Assembly (NCBI GenBank): GCA_030040965.1
Contig: JASHOT010000215.1
Coordinates: forward strand, 1-38,399
Reading direction: 5' to 3'
DNA: 38,399 nt
Source: Candidatus Sulfotelmatobacter sp.
Lineage (GTDB): Bacteria > Acidobacteriota > Terriglobia > Terriglobales > Acidobacteriaceae
How positions within the stretch are numbered: position 1 is the first letter of the stretch; the number at the start of each line of letters is the position of its first letter. Of this stretch, positions 17,657 through 25,903 are shown one piece after another. Made by a program: the position numbers and the translations under genes. The notes beneath the pieces were generated by a model that searched no databases, was not told the DNA's origin, and saw nothing but the letters and a program-made list of their open reading frames with translations.

Positions 17657-17663
17657 GGACACT

Positions 17664-17885
17664 ATGCCGAAATCACTCACCTGGGACGACGCCGAAGACA
17701 TTGGCATCCTGCTGTCGGAGACTCATCCGGAACTCGACCCGCTGACTGTGCGCTTTACCGACCTGCACCGCTACGTTACTGAACTACCAGACTTTGCCGG
17801 CGATCCGAAGGCTTCGAACGAAGGCAAGCTGGAAGCCATACAGATGGCCTGGCACGAGGAATATCAGGATCGCACGCAAGCATGA
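17664..17885 (+). CDS. iscX: IscX, accessory protein of ISC assembly
   Basis: A 73-residue acidic protein with the family core LTWDDAEDIGILLSETHPELDP and the LHRYVTELPDF / EGKLEAIQMAW pattern. IscX binds IscS and modulates cluster formation, and has been proposed as iron adaptor or sensor. ATG 17664 is the only sensible start. Last gene of the operon. Confidence 0.94.
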   Translation: MPKSLTWDDAEDIGILLSETHPELDPLTVRFTDLHRYVTELPDFAGDPKASNEGKLEAIQMAWHEEYQDRTQA

Positions 17886-18071
17886 TCGGCCTCGAGCGTC
17901 ATTGCACCTAAGAACGTCGGTTTCCTACAAAAAGCTAAAGATCGAGCAGCCCAGGGCCGCCGCATGCGTGTTGCCAGCATTTCGTCCGCTCTTTTCAAAC
18001 GGCTCTCGTTTCCCGGTTTTTACAATTTCGTGACAAATACAAAGCCTGCCGAGACTATTCTCTTTTGTACG

Positions 18072-18099
18072 AGGGCTCAGAATTAGCCCTTTCTCTCTC
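18072..18099 (+). terminator. Weak hairpin with pyrimidine run after iscX
   Basis: AGGGCT/AGCCCT stem with a 7-base loop, followed by TTCTCTCTCT. It could end the isc transcript on the plus strand together with the stronger hairpin at 18117. Confidence 0.4.
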
Positions 18100-18116
18100 T
18101 ACGGCCCAATGGAAAA

Positions 18117-18150
18117 GGGCACGGTTTCTACAACCGTGCCCTGATTTTTT
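18117..18150 (+). terminator. Intrinsic terminator between iscX and galT
   Basis: A perfect 10-bp stem GGGCACGGTT/AACCGTGCCC, five-base loop, then TGATTTTTT. It ends the isc operon; the AAAA preceding the stem makes it partly usable for the convergent galT transcript. Confidence 0.85.
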
Positions 18151-18178
18151 ACCTATCCCTTGTTGATCGGGTCGCCTG

Positions 18179-19222
18179 TCAACTGCCAACCGAAACCGGC
18201 GCGGCCTCTGCGACGTTCGCTTCGCGTAAGAACTTAGCGGCCTCTTCCGGCGGCGTCGGGTTGATATAAAAACCCGTGCCCCATTCGAATCCTGCCGTCT
18301 TGGTCAGCTTGGGCATGAATTCAATGTGCCAGTGGTAGTGGTCATTGGTCGGATCCTGCACCGGTGAGGTGTGGATCACGAGATTGTACGGCGGATTGTC
18401 GAGCACCCGGTCGGCGCGTCCCAGTAAATCCTTCAATGCCCGAGCCAGATTCTCGAACATATGCGACGACGAGTTCTCAAATGCCGACTCATGCGTCTTG
18501 GGCATGATCCAGGTCTCGAACGGGAAACGCGGCGCATACGGCGCCAGCGTAAGAAAGTTTTCGTTTTCCGCCACCACCCGCGTGCCGCTATCCATCTCCT
18601 GCCGGATGATGTCGCAAAAAACGCAGCGCTCCTTGTAAAGGAAATATTGCTTGGCTCCTTCCAGTTCCTGGGTCACGTTGATAGGAAGAATGGGCAGCGC
18701 GATTAATTGCGAGTGGGCGTGTTCCAGAGAAGCTCCCGCTGCCTCGCCATGATTCTTAAAAATCAGGATGTACTTGAATCGCCGGTCTTTCTTGAGGTCG
18801 AGAATGCGGTCGCGGAACGTCCACAAAACATCTTCGATTCTTTTGGGCGGAAGCGTGGCGAGGCTAGCCGAATGATCAGGCGTCTCGATAATAACCTCGT
18901 GCGCCCCGATTCCGTTCATGCGATCGAACATTCCTTCGGCTTGCCGGTTCAGATTTCCTTCAATCCCGAGCGCCGGGAATTTGTTCGGCACCACGCGAAC
19001 GGTCCAGCCGGGAGCGTCCCGCTGCGCGGGCGGTCCACCATTCGGATTCGGACGATACGCCTGAATTTCGGGAGGCGTCTTGCTCTCATTGCCATAGCAG
19101 AAGGGACAGAATCCCCCCTTGATTTTCATATTTTCGCGAACAAAATCGGTTGGGCGCTTCGCGCGGTCCGTCGAAATAATCACCCAACGCCCAACAATCG
19201 GATCTTTTCTAAGTTCCGGCAC
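18179..19222 (-). CDS. galT: Galactose-1-phosphate uridylyltransferase
   Basis: A 347-residue HIT-superfamily enzyme of the Leloir pathway, exchanging UMP between UDP-glucose and galactose-1-phosphate. Zinc cysteines C39/C42 (CPFC) and the active-site HAHSQ (168-172, nucleophile H170) are visible. A second CVFC pair and HYHWHIEFMP lie in the C-terminal half. The start is GTG 19222. It lies 40 bp downstream of yraN on the same strand. No galK or galE is in the window, so a general sugar-nucleotide role (UDP or ADP sugar) cannot be excluded. Confidence 0.93.
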   Translation of the reverse strand: MPELRKDPIVGRWVIISTDRAKRPTDFVRENMKIKGGFCPFCYGNESKTPPEIQAYRPNPNGGPPAQRDAPGWTVRVVPNKFPALGIEGNLNRQAEGMFDRMNGIGAHEVIIETPDHSASLATLPPKRIEDVLWTFRDRILDLKKDRRFKYILIFKNHGEAAGASLEHAHSQLIALPILPINVTQELEGAKQYFLYKERCVFCDIIRQEMDSGTRVVAENENFLTLAPYAPRFPFETWIMPKTHESAFENSSSHMFENLARALKDLLGRADRVLDNPPYNLVIHTSPVQDPTNDHYHWHIEFMPKLTKTAGFEWGTGFYINPTPPEEAAKFLREANVAEAAPVSVGS

Positions 19223-19262
19223 CTACTCAGTCCTTTCCATGGATGTGCGCAAACTTCGTATT

Positions 19263-19718
19263 CTACGCCGCCAAATTGGCATTCTGAAACACTTCGATCT
19301 GCGGGCGGGAAGTACGGCGGTCATAGTATACGCTTACTATATCGAAGCGCCACTGGCACGATGGTGGCAAGCGGCGCAGGTACTCGCGCGCCACTTCCGC
19401 GACTTCCCGGCGTTTGTGCCGGTCCACGGCTGCCTCGGGCGTCTTCACATCCTGCGATGTGCGGGTCTTAACTTCAACGAAGCAAAGAACATCGCCGTCC
19501 CATCCGATCAAATCGATTTCTCCCCGCGAGCGAGCAGTGCGATAGTTGCGGGCGACCATGGCATACCCGAGCTTGCGGAGATGAAAGTACGCTTCCTCTT
19601 CGCCCCGCACTCCAACCTGGTGATTCCGCGGACGCTTATCCGCAGGCAGAACTCTAGTCGCGAGATGATCGAGTGAACGAACAACGGCCCGAGTTAGTCG
19701 CCAAGAGAACACTGCCAA
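19263..19718 (-). CDS. YraN/UPF0102 nuclease-like protein
   Basis: 151 residues with the restriction-endonuclease-like core: GEEEAYFHLRKLGY, RNYRTARSRGEIDLIGWDGDVLCFVEVKTR, with catalytic-type E, D and E-V-K. UPF0102 proteins are widespread and their function is unsettled. It starts at TTG 19718, with an unconserved basic N-terminal 30 residues, so the true start may be later. Probably co-transcribed with galT. Confidence 0.88.
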   Translation of the reverse strand: MAVFSWRLTRAVVRSLDHLATRVLPADKRPRNHQVGVRGEEEAYFHLRKLGYAMVARNYRTARSRGEIDLIGWDGDVLCFVEVKTRTSQDVKTPEAAVDRHKRREVAEVAREYLRRLPPSCQWRFDIVSVYYDRRTSRPQIEVFQNANLAA

Positions 19719-19887
19719 GATCGATTGCCTCTGTGTCGCAGTCTAAGTGAGTGCATAGGCCTGCACTTGTGACCAGACTCACTTTTCGCTGCCAATTTTG
19801 CCCGACGAAGTCTCAATCTGGGACAGTAGCGTTAATGGGGGAATGAGTGGGCCCTTTTTTCCTGGGCCACGGTGGAACCAGCTCTCA

Positions 19888-19920
19888 ATAAAAACAAGCC
19901 TTCGGACTGGCCGAAGGCTT
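19888..19920 (-). terminator. Intrinsic terminator on the minus strand
   Basis: Perfect 10-bp stem AAGCCTTCGG/CCGAAGGCTT, five-base loop, then GTTTTTATT on the minus strand. It points toward yraN but ends 170 bp before it. Confidence 0.8.
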
Positions 19921-20100
19921 GAGTCGCTATCCTCCCCCCAAAGAAGGTAGCAACAAAACCTTATATTTCTTAGACTTGCGGAGCGCACCCTCTCGCGCGC
20001 TCCGCAAGTGCCCCACGGTACTCTTTTGACCGTGAAAGTCGCAGCCGTTCTCGCCTTCCAGGCCCAGCTCAACTTTTTTGCCGACAACCTGAAAACGCGT
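19888..20100 (-). ncRNA. Candidate structured RNA or leader ending in an intrinsic terminator
   Basis: Reading the minus strand from about 20100, a perfect 13-bp stem (20009-19997 with 19986-19974, 10-base loop) is followed by a second imperfect stem (GTTGCTA with TAGCGAC, about 19953-19925). Last comes a 10-bp terminator stem with GTTTTTATT (19920-19888). No Rfam family comes to mind. It may be a free small RNA or the attenuated leader of yraN, 170 bp downstream. The 5' end is a guess. Confidence 0.4.
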
Positions 20101-20339
20101 TCAAAATTCTGGAATAAAGCCCGGTAGCAAATCGCACTACTACGTTGTGCCTACTTTCCAACAGAGAGGCGGTATCGTCAATTCACGCCTCCTGCAAACG
20201 AAGTTCACTCAGTAAATCCTTACCAAGCAGGGGGATGCATCGACCTCTCACCTACGCAAAAGTGTTAGTCAGATGGCACGAAACGGCGATTTTGCGCTTT
20301 CGATCTCTTTGCTAGACTTCGGCCAACGACGGGAAGTGC

Positions 20340-21905
20340 ATGCAACCAGCTCAAAAACCTGATGCAGTGATCCGCTTCGGTGTTTTCGAGGCCGACGTAC
20401 GCTCGGGCGAGCTGCGCAAGAACGGAATTAAGGTCAAGGTTCAGGATCTGCCCTTCCGGGCGCTCAAGCTCTTCCTGGACCACCCTCATGAAATCATCAG
20501 CCGCGATCAGTTCCGCCAGGCTTTGTGGCCGGAGGGAGTCTTTGTTGACTTTGACCATGGCATCAGCAGCGCGATCAACCGGCTGCGCGATGCTCTCGGC
20601 GATTCCGCCGAAAACCCCATCTTTATAGAGACGGTCGAGCGGCGTGGCTACCGCTGGATTGCACCCACCCATACGCCCGGACCAGCAACCGTAGCGACGG
20701 CGGGCCCGATGCTGGTAAGGCCGGATGTGGAAAAGCCGGATGTCATAAAGCCGGGTGTGGAAAAACCTGCCGAAACTGCTGCGCACGCTCCGATGGGCTG
20801 GCTGAGATGGTCGCTCGTATTTCCTGCAGCTGCGCTTCTGCTGATTGGCTGGATGTTGTGGCCAGGGCATCATTCCGCACGGGCCGGCAGTCCGCGGCCA
20901 GCAGTTAATAGCGAAAGCCAGGTTCCGCGGCACGCCGCCAACGCCGAAGCGGAGCAGTTCTATCTGCGCGGGCGTTTTTACTGGCAGGAACGCAATCCGG
21001 AAGGTCTGAACAAGGCCGTCGATGCCTTCACCCAGGCCATTGTTCATGATCCCAACTACGCGCCGGCCTATGTGGGCCTCGCGGACTGTTACAACCTTTT
21101 GCGGGAATACACGGTCATGCCGGCCAGTGAGGCTTATCCGCGCGCTCTGGCGGCGGCGCAGAAGGCGGTCGAACTCGACGATCAATCCTCCGACGCACAC
21201 GCTTCTCTGGCCTTCGCTCTTTTTTATGGCAGCTGGGACGCCGCCGGTGCCGAGCGTGAATTCCGCCGCGCCATCGAACTGAACCACAACAACGCCGTGG
21301 CGCATCACTGGTATGCGACCTTCCTCTCGACGAGCGGCCGCCATGCTGAATCGCTGATCGAGATCGAACGAGCCCAATCGCTCGACCCATCCTCGAAAGC
21401 GATTCTCGCCGACAAAGGCGATCTGCTCTGGCTCGCGGGCAGCCGCGATGAAGGCATTGCGGTGCTCAAGCAACTGGAGACGAGCGAGCCGGCATTCATT
21501 TCGCCTCACCGGTATCTGAAGGTCGCCTATTTCTCCAGCGGCGACTACGCCAGCTATCTGCAAGAGTGGAGAAAAGAAGTTGAACTCATGCAGGACAAGT
21601 CCTCTTTACGGTTGGTCGAAGCGGCCGAAAAAGGCTACTCTGCCGGCGGAGTGGAAGGCATGCTGCAGAACCTGCAGTTGCTGCAGAAAAAACTTTATGA
21701 GCAAGGCGCGTTATCGCCGTATCCGCTGGCGCGTACGTGCTCGCTGCTGGGGGACAAGCGGGAAGCGCTGCGCTATCTCAAAGTCGCCTACGATCAGCAC
21801 GACGATAATCTGGTCGGGATGGCGGACGAACCGGACTTTCAGATTCTTCGCGATGAACCTGCCTATAAGGAATTGGCAGCGCGATTCAACTTTCCCGCCC
21901 ACTGA
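20340..21905 (+). CDS. Winged-helix DNA-binding / TPR membrane protein (CadC-like)
   Basis: 521 residues in three parts. Residues 11-108 are an OmpR/CadC-type winged helix (FGVFEADVRSGELRKNG ... ETVERRGYRWIA). A Pro/Lys/Val linker with near-repeats of KPDV/KPGV (127-143) leads to a single membrane helix at 157-174. Residues 190-520 are tetratricopeptide repeats (AEQFYLRGRFYWQERNPEGLNKA, YAPAYVGLADCYN, AEREFRRAIELNHNNAVAHHWYATFL). DNA-binding is cytoplasmic and the TPR domain probably periplasmic, as in ToxR/CadC sensors. Acidobacteria carry many such genes. Target and signal are unknown. Confidence 0.85.
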   Translation: MQPAQKPDAVIRFGVFEADVRSGELRKNGIKVKVQDLPFRALKLFLDHPHEIISRDQFRQALWPEGVFVDFDHGISSAINRLRDALGDSAENPIFIETVERRGYRWIAPTHTPGPATVATAGPMLVRPDVEKPDVIKPGVEKPAETAAHAPMGWLRWSLVFPAAALLLIGWMLWPGHHSARAGSPRPAVNSESQVPRHAANAEAEQFYLRGRFYWQERNPEGLNKAVDAFTQAIVHDPNYAPAYVGLADCYNLLREYTVMPASEAYPRALAAAQKAVELDDQSSDAHASLAFALFYGSWDAAGAEREFRRAIELNHNNAVAHHWYATFLSTSGRHAESLIEIERAQSLDPSSKAILADKGDLLWLAGSRDEGIAVLKQLETSEPAFISPHRYLKVAYFSSGDYASYLQEWRKEVELMQDKSSLRLVEAAEKGYSAGGVEGMLQNLQLLQKKLYEQGALSPYPLARTCSLLGDKREALRYLKVAYDQHDDNLVGMADEPDFQILRDEPAYKELAARFNFPAH

Positions 21906-21932
21906 GAGCCGGCTAGGTATTTACTGCAAGAA

Positions 21933-21967
21933 GAAGGCGAACCGGTGAGGTTCGCCCCTCCTTCTTT
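21933..21967. terminator. Bidirectional terminator between convergent genes
   Basis: GCGAACC/GGTTCGC core extended by GAAG/CTTC at the base, then CTTTT on the plus strand and a purine-rich AGAAG flank for the minus strand. It separates the winged-helix gene from the convergent aminotransferase. Confidence 0.75.
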
Positions 21968-21994
21968 TGTGTCGATAGGCCGTTCTGTGAAGTA

Positions 21995-23398
21995 CTACGC
22001 GCCTTTCGCCACAGCAGAGATGCACTGTTCGAGCACATCGACTGCGACGTCGGCTTGTTCTTTTGTGACCACCAGCGGTGGACAGATGCGGATGGTGCTC
22101 GGCCCGCATCCCAGGAAAAGAATGCCCTTCTCGAACGCCATTTCGACGATCTTGTCGCGCTCGGCGTTGCCATATTCTTTGGCGACTTTGTCTTTGACGA
22201 TCTCAACGCCGATCATCAGTCCGCGGCCACGCACATCGCCGACCAGCTTCAGTTTCGAAGGCCAATCCGCCATGCGCTCGAGCATGTGATTTCCGACATT
22301 CGCTGAATTTTCGAGCAAATGTTCTTTTTCGATGACGTCGAGAGTCGCCAGTGCCGCCGCGATGCACACCGGATTTCCGCCGAATGTCGAGGCGTGCGAT
22401 CCCGGAACCCAGTCCATGACTTCGGCGCGCGTCATCGTCACGCCGAGCGGCATTCCCGAGGCGATGCCTTTGGCCATGCACACCATGTCGGGCTCGACGC
22501 CGGTGTGCTCGACGGCGAACCATTTCCCGGTGCGAGCTATGCCGCTCTGCACCTCGTCGACCACCAGCATGATGCCGTGCCGATCGCAGATGCGCCGCAA
22601 CTCCTGCATGAAGATGGTGGGCGCGACGACATAGCCGCCTTCGCCCTGCACCGGCTCCACGAAAATCGCGGCGACTTCCTCGGGCGCAAGAGTCGTCTTG
22701 AAAAGCTTCTCTTCGATGAAACGGGCGCAGCCGAGGGCAAAATTATCCGCCTCTTGTCTTCCGCCAACACAGCCGCGATACACATCGGGATAGCGGACGT
22801 GCGTCACTCCCGGCACCAGCGGGGAAAAACGCCGCCGCTGCTGCGGTTTCGACGCCGTCAGCGACAGTGCTCCCATCGTGCGCCCATGAAAGGCGCCGAA
22901 GAATGCGATCACCTGCTGGCGCCTGGTGTGGTAGCGCGCCAGCTTCAGCGCACATTCGATCGCCTCCGCGCCCGAATTGCCATAGTAGATGCGATGCGGA
23001 CCGGACATGGGCGCAATCTTCGAGAGCCGCGCCGCCAGCTCAACCATGTTTTCGTAATAAAAATCCGTGCCTGACATGTGAATCAGTTCCGCCGATTGCT
23101 TCTGAATGGCGGCGACCACATCGGGGTGGCAATGGCCGGTGGAAGTCACGGCGATGCCGGCGGAGAAATCAAAAAACTCATTGCCGTCGACATCGGTTAC
23201 GACGATGCCGCGTCCGCTCTTCGCCACCATTGGATAGGAGCGCGTATAGGACGGCGAAATATATTTCTGGTCGCCTGCGAGCACGCGCTTGGCGTTCGGC
23301 CCGGGCAGGGTGGTTTTGATCTTGGGTCCAACGGTCTGGGGTCCGACATTCTTCGTGGACGTGGTCTTTGGGTTCTGTTCCTGTGTCATAGTCGTCAT
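21995..23398 (-). CDS. Class III PLP aminotransferase (GABA/acetylornithine type)
   Basis: 467 residues, fold type I, class III. Visible: DVDGNEFFDFSAGIAVTSTGHCHP, a GNSGAEAIECALKLAR phosphate-binding segment, AFFGAFHGRTMGALSLT, VDEVQSGIARTGKWFAVEH, and the PLP lysine in CMAKGIASGMPLG. The closest named groups are 4-aminobutyrate aminotransferase and acetylornithine/ornithine aminotransferase; the substrate cannot be told from motifs. The N-terminal 35 residues are Thr/Pro/Lys-rich and unconserved; a second Met at position 4 is an alternative start. Confidence 0.9.
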   Translation of the reverse strand: MTTMTQEQNPKTTSTKNVGPQTVGPKIKTTLPGPNAKRVLAGDQKYISPSYTRSYPMVAKSGRGIVVTDVDGNEFFDFSAGIAVTSTGHCHPDVVAAIQKQSAELIHMSGTDFYYENMVELAARLSKIAPMSGPHRIYYGNSGAEAIECALKLARYHTRRQQVIAFFGAFHGRTMGALSLTASKPQQRRRFSPLVPGVTHVRYPDVYRGCVGGRQEADNFALGCARFIEEKLFKTTLAPEEVAAIFVEPVQGEGGYVVAPTIFMQELRRICDRHGIMLVVDEVQSGIARTGKWFAVEHTGVEPDMVCMAKGIASGMPLGVTMTRAEVMDWVPGSHASTFGGNPVCIAAALATLDVIEKEHLLENSANVGNHMLERMADWPSKLKLVGDVRGRGLMIGVEIVKDKVAKEYGNAERDKIVEMAFEKGILFLGCGPSTIRICPPLVVTKEQADVAVDVLEQCISAVAKGA

Positions 23399-23910
23399 GG
23401 CATCCTCGTTTTAGGAAGCACGATCCTGAGTCGTGCTATGTACTTCCCCGGTTTGGGAAGGGCACGACTTCAGTCGTGCCATCTGCGGCCACTAACGATT
23501 CGGGCTTTCGCCCCTGAGGGAACCCAAATCTGGCCAGTTGATGCGAACCTCGGTTGCAGCTCTGGTTCGAGCATGCGGTCTCTCGACACAAGCCGAGGCC
23601 AATCAATAGAGGATGACGGAATTAATCACTGCCGAACAGACTAGGACGCAGACGTGAAGGAAGATTGGCGCGAAAGCGCCGCGGACACACGAGACCATCC
23701 AGCCAGCACTCCGGCCGGTGCACAGAGATCGCTGGCGAATTGGAGTTGCGGCGCAGCATCGCTTACAGGGACATTACTGATTGATTATAGCGAGAACGGT
23801 CAAGCGGCGTAACCCCCAAAATCGTTACGAAGGGACAGCCGCTCAAAGGTTTTGAATCAATCCCTCTGTTCGCCTCGTCTGTTAAATTGTCTTTTCGCCT
23901 CTTCTTCTCC
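23399..23910. other. 510-bp divergent intergenic region
   Basis: It holds the promoters of the aminotransferase (minus) and the EamA transporter (plus). Two palindromes sit at 23417-23480. The remainder shows no open frame with coding character and no further strong hairpin that I can see. Confidence 0.6.
23417..23480. repeat. Pair of palindromes with GCACGA core
   Basis: AGCACGA/TCGTGCT (23417-23437) and a near-perfect 20-bp palindrome GGCACGACT/AGTCGTGCC (23461-23480). They share the GGCACG core with the elements at 13748 and 18117. They lie in the 5' region of the aminotransferase gene, so they are not terminators of it. Confidence 0.7.
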
Positions 23911-24858
23911 ATGCCCGAGCAGAATCCAAAACGGTGGATGGTCTTCCTCGCCTTCGGCCTCGTCTACCTGTTCTGGGGATCGACCTATCTCGCCATCGAT
24001 ATTGCCGTGCAGACCATCCCTCCGGCGCTGATGTGCGGATTGCGCTTCTCCGTAGCCGGCGTGGTCATGTTATTGGTCTGCGCCGCCACCGGCCGCAGAA
24101 TTTTCTATTCGCCGCTGCAGATCGCCTCTTCCGCGGTAATAGGCCTTTTGCTTCTGATGGGCGGCAACCTTACTCTTTCCTACGCCGAGCTTACCGTATC
24201 CACCGGACTGGCCGCGCTCATCATCGCCATCACGCCGCTATGGTTTCTGGTGCTCGATCAGCTTCTGCTTGGCGATCACCATATTTCGGGCCGAGGCAAG
24301 GCCGGGCTTGCCCTTGGCGTTCTCGGACTATTCGTTCTGTGCTGGCCCGATCTTCAGGCGGGGTCGCTCGGTCGCCGCGAACTCTGGGCATCGCTGAGCC
24401 TGATTGGCGGCTCGTTCAGCTGGGCGCTGGGATCGGTGCTTTCCAAGCGCTGGCAGTCAGGGATGGACATCTTCAGCGCCACCGGCTGGCAAGTTCTCGC
24501 GGCCGGCGTGGGCAATTTCGCGTTTGCACTTCTGAATGGCGATGTTTCGCGCGTTACCTGGACAGCTAGCGGCCTCGGCGCCGTGGCTTATCTGGTTGTC
24601 TGCGGCTCCTGGATCGGCTACACCGCTTACATCTTCCTGCTCAAGCACGTGCCTACATCGAAGGTTTCGACATACGCATACGTCAATCCCGTGGTCGCCG
24701 TCTTTCTCGGATGGCTCATTCTGCACGAGCGCGTCGACCGCTTCATTGTGGCGGGAAGCGTGATCGTGGTGCTGTCGGTGATCCTCGTGACAAGTGCGAA
24801 GGTGAAACAGAGGACAGCGTCGGAAGAACTGCCGGCAGTCGAAGCGACGGGCGACTAA
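23911..24858 (+). CDS. EamA/DMT-superfamily transporter (YedA-like)
   Basis: 315 residues with ten predicted membrane helices in two EamA repeats; the first starts at VFLAFGLVYLFWGSTYLAIDIAVQTIPP, the second near residue 150 (LWASLSLIGGSFSWALGSVLSKRW). This is the drug/metabolite exporter type; the substrate is unknown. ATG 23911 is chosen over a TTG at 23887, whose extra residues precede the typical N-terminus. Confidence 0.9.
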   Translation: MPEQNPKRWMVFLAFGLVYLFWGSTYLAIDIAVQTIPPALMCGLRFSVAGVVMLLVCAATGRRIFYSPLQIASSAVIGLLLLMGGNLTLSYAELTVSTGLAALIIAITPLWFLVLDQLLLGDHHISGRGKAGLALGVLGLFVLCWPDLQAGSLGRRELWASLSLIGGSFSWALGSVLSKRWQSGMDIFSATGWQVLAAGVGNFAFALLNGDVSRVTWTASGLGAVAYLVVCGSWIGYTAYIFLLKHVPTSKVSTYAYVNPVVAVFLGWLILHERVDRFIVAGSVIVVLSVILVTSAKVKQRTASEELPAVEATGD

Positions 24859-24861
24859 AGA

Positions 24862-24952
24862 TTTCAGATTTTTCGATTTCAGATCGCGGATTGCTTTGGA
24901 CGCTCACTCTTGGGTCTGCAATCTGAAATCAAAAATCTACAATCTGAAATCT
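24862..24952. repeat. Inverted word repeat, AATCTGAAATC type
   Basis: Left words GATTTCAGATTTTTCGATTTCAG face right words CAATCTGAAATCAAAAATC, CAATCTGAAATC. Arms of about 28 bp pair with few mismatches around a 30-bp centre, between convergent genes. Confidence 0.75.
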
Positions 24953-24956
24953 GCCT

Positions 24957-25637
24957 TCACTTCGATCCCTCCTCATCCTTCTCCGCGTCATTCACGACGT
25001 CCACCACATGCCCGCGGATGGCAAATGTCTCTTTCGCGTTTCCTGTCGCTTCAAAACTCACGCGCACCGGATTGCGCTGCCACGTTGGCGCCGGGCAGGC
25101 GGAATCTGGGGCAGCATTCTCCGCAATGCCATCCCCGGCAAGCGGCTTTTTCAGGACTGGCTTGCGCCGGCTGATCTGAGCCACGATGGCGTACGTCTTT
25201 TTGCCGTCGTCGGAAACTTCGCAATACGCGGCGTAGTCGCGATACCAGCTGGCGACGGAATAAAAGGAATCGAATTCAGGCAGCGCGAGAGCGGAAACTC
25301 TACCCGTCGTGCGATCAACCAGCAGCCATCCTCCGCGCTGCCATTGCCATCACGGGGCTAAGTCTTCCGGCAGGCCGTCATTCACGCGAAACGCCCGCCG
25401 CACCACGAACAGCCGGTCGGTCACCTCGTGTGGTGTGCCCAGAACGTACTCTTTCACGCGACCATCCACCACCAGCGCGCGAACCTTCATGGTCAGAGGC
25501 TTCTCGTCGCCGGTCTCCGGGAGCCACTCGACTGTTGTCCACTTGGCGAACGAGATGACGTGGACCTTTGCCGCCGTCGCTCCAGACGCCAGCGCGGCCG
25601 CAAGCAGAAAAATGCCGGATCGCCGAGCCAACTTCAT
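24957..25637 (-). pseudogene. Secreted protein gene interrupted by one in-frame TGA
   Basis: From ATG 25637 the frame encodes a signal peptide (basic n-region, hydrophobic LLAAALASGATAA, cleavage before K-V-H-V) and a domain up to ...GLPEDLAP. It then meets TGA at 25350-25352. The same frame continues without another stop to 24957: a WQWQRGGWLLVDR segment, SFYSVASWYRDYAAYCEVSDDGKK and a charged tail, 226 codons in all. A single CGA-to-TGA change would explain it. The product family is unknown to me; it may be an exported acidobacterial protein. Either a recent pseudogene, a sequencing error or readthrough. Confidence 0.7.
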
Positions 25638-25903
25638 GATTCGAGAGTAGGAAATCCATCCCGTCCCGAGCAAGAGTTGCGTCGCTTATTCCACCCATCT
25701 TGTTCCGAAGTGGGAATCGCCCAATACTCAAAGGTTGGCACACTGTGCAGAAAATGTGCAGGAAAAAGACGAAAAAAAGAAAATGGCGGTAGAATCATTT
25801 TGTAAAATGAGTTTTGGAGATCAACCCTCCCCACCTGACTCGCCCTTCGTCGTAATTCCAGGCGCGTACAACTTCATGTGGAGAGGCCGACTCTTACGTT
25901 GAC

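Larger units (their letters stand above)
19721..20339. other. 620-bp gap without a convincing protein gene
   Basis: Contents, from the left: an intrinsic terminator on the minus strand (19888-19920), a perfect 13-bp hairpin (19974-20009), then unstructured sequence to the winged-helix gene. The only open frame (minus, 19779-20087) has a TTG-type start, no recognisable features, and includes both hairpins. The layout fits a minus-strand RNA or leader better than a protein. Confidence 0.6.

Noticed and set aside
19779-20087. 102-residue minus-strand frame in the 620-bp gap
   Set aside because: TTG-type start, no recognisable features, and it covers two strong hairpins including a terminator; treated as non-coding.
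25350-25352. Selenocysteine at the in-frame TGA
   Set aside because: The adjacent sequence has no Cys-like or redox context and an Arg (CGA) fits the site; no insertion element was recognised after the codon.
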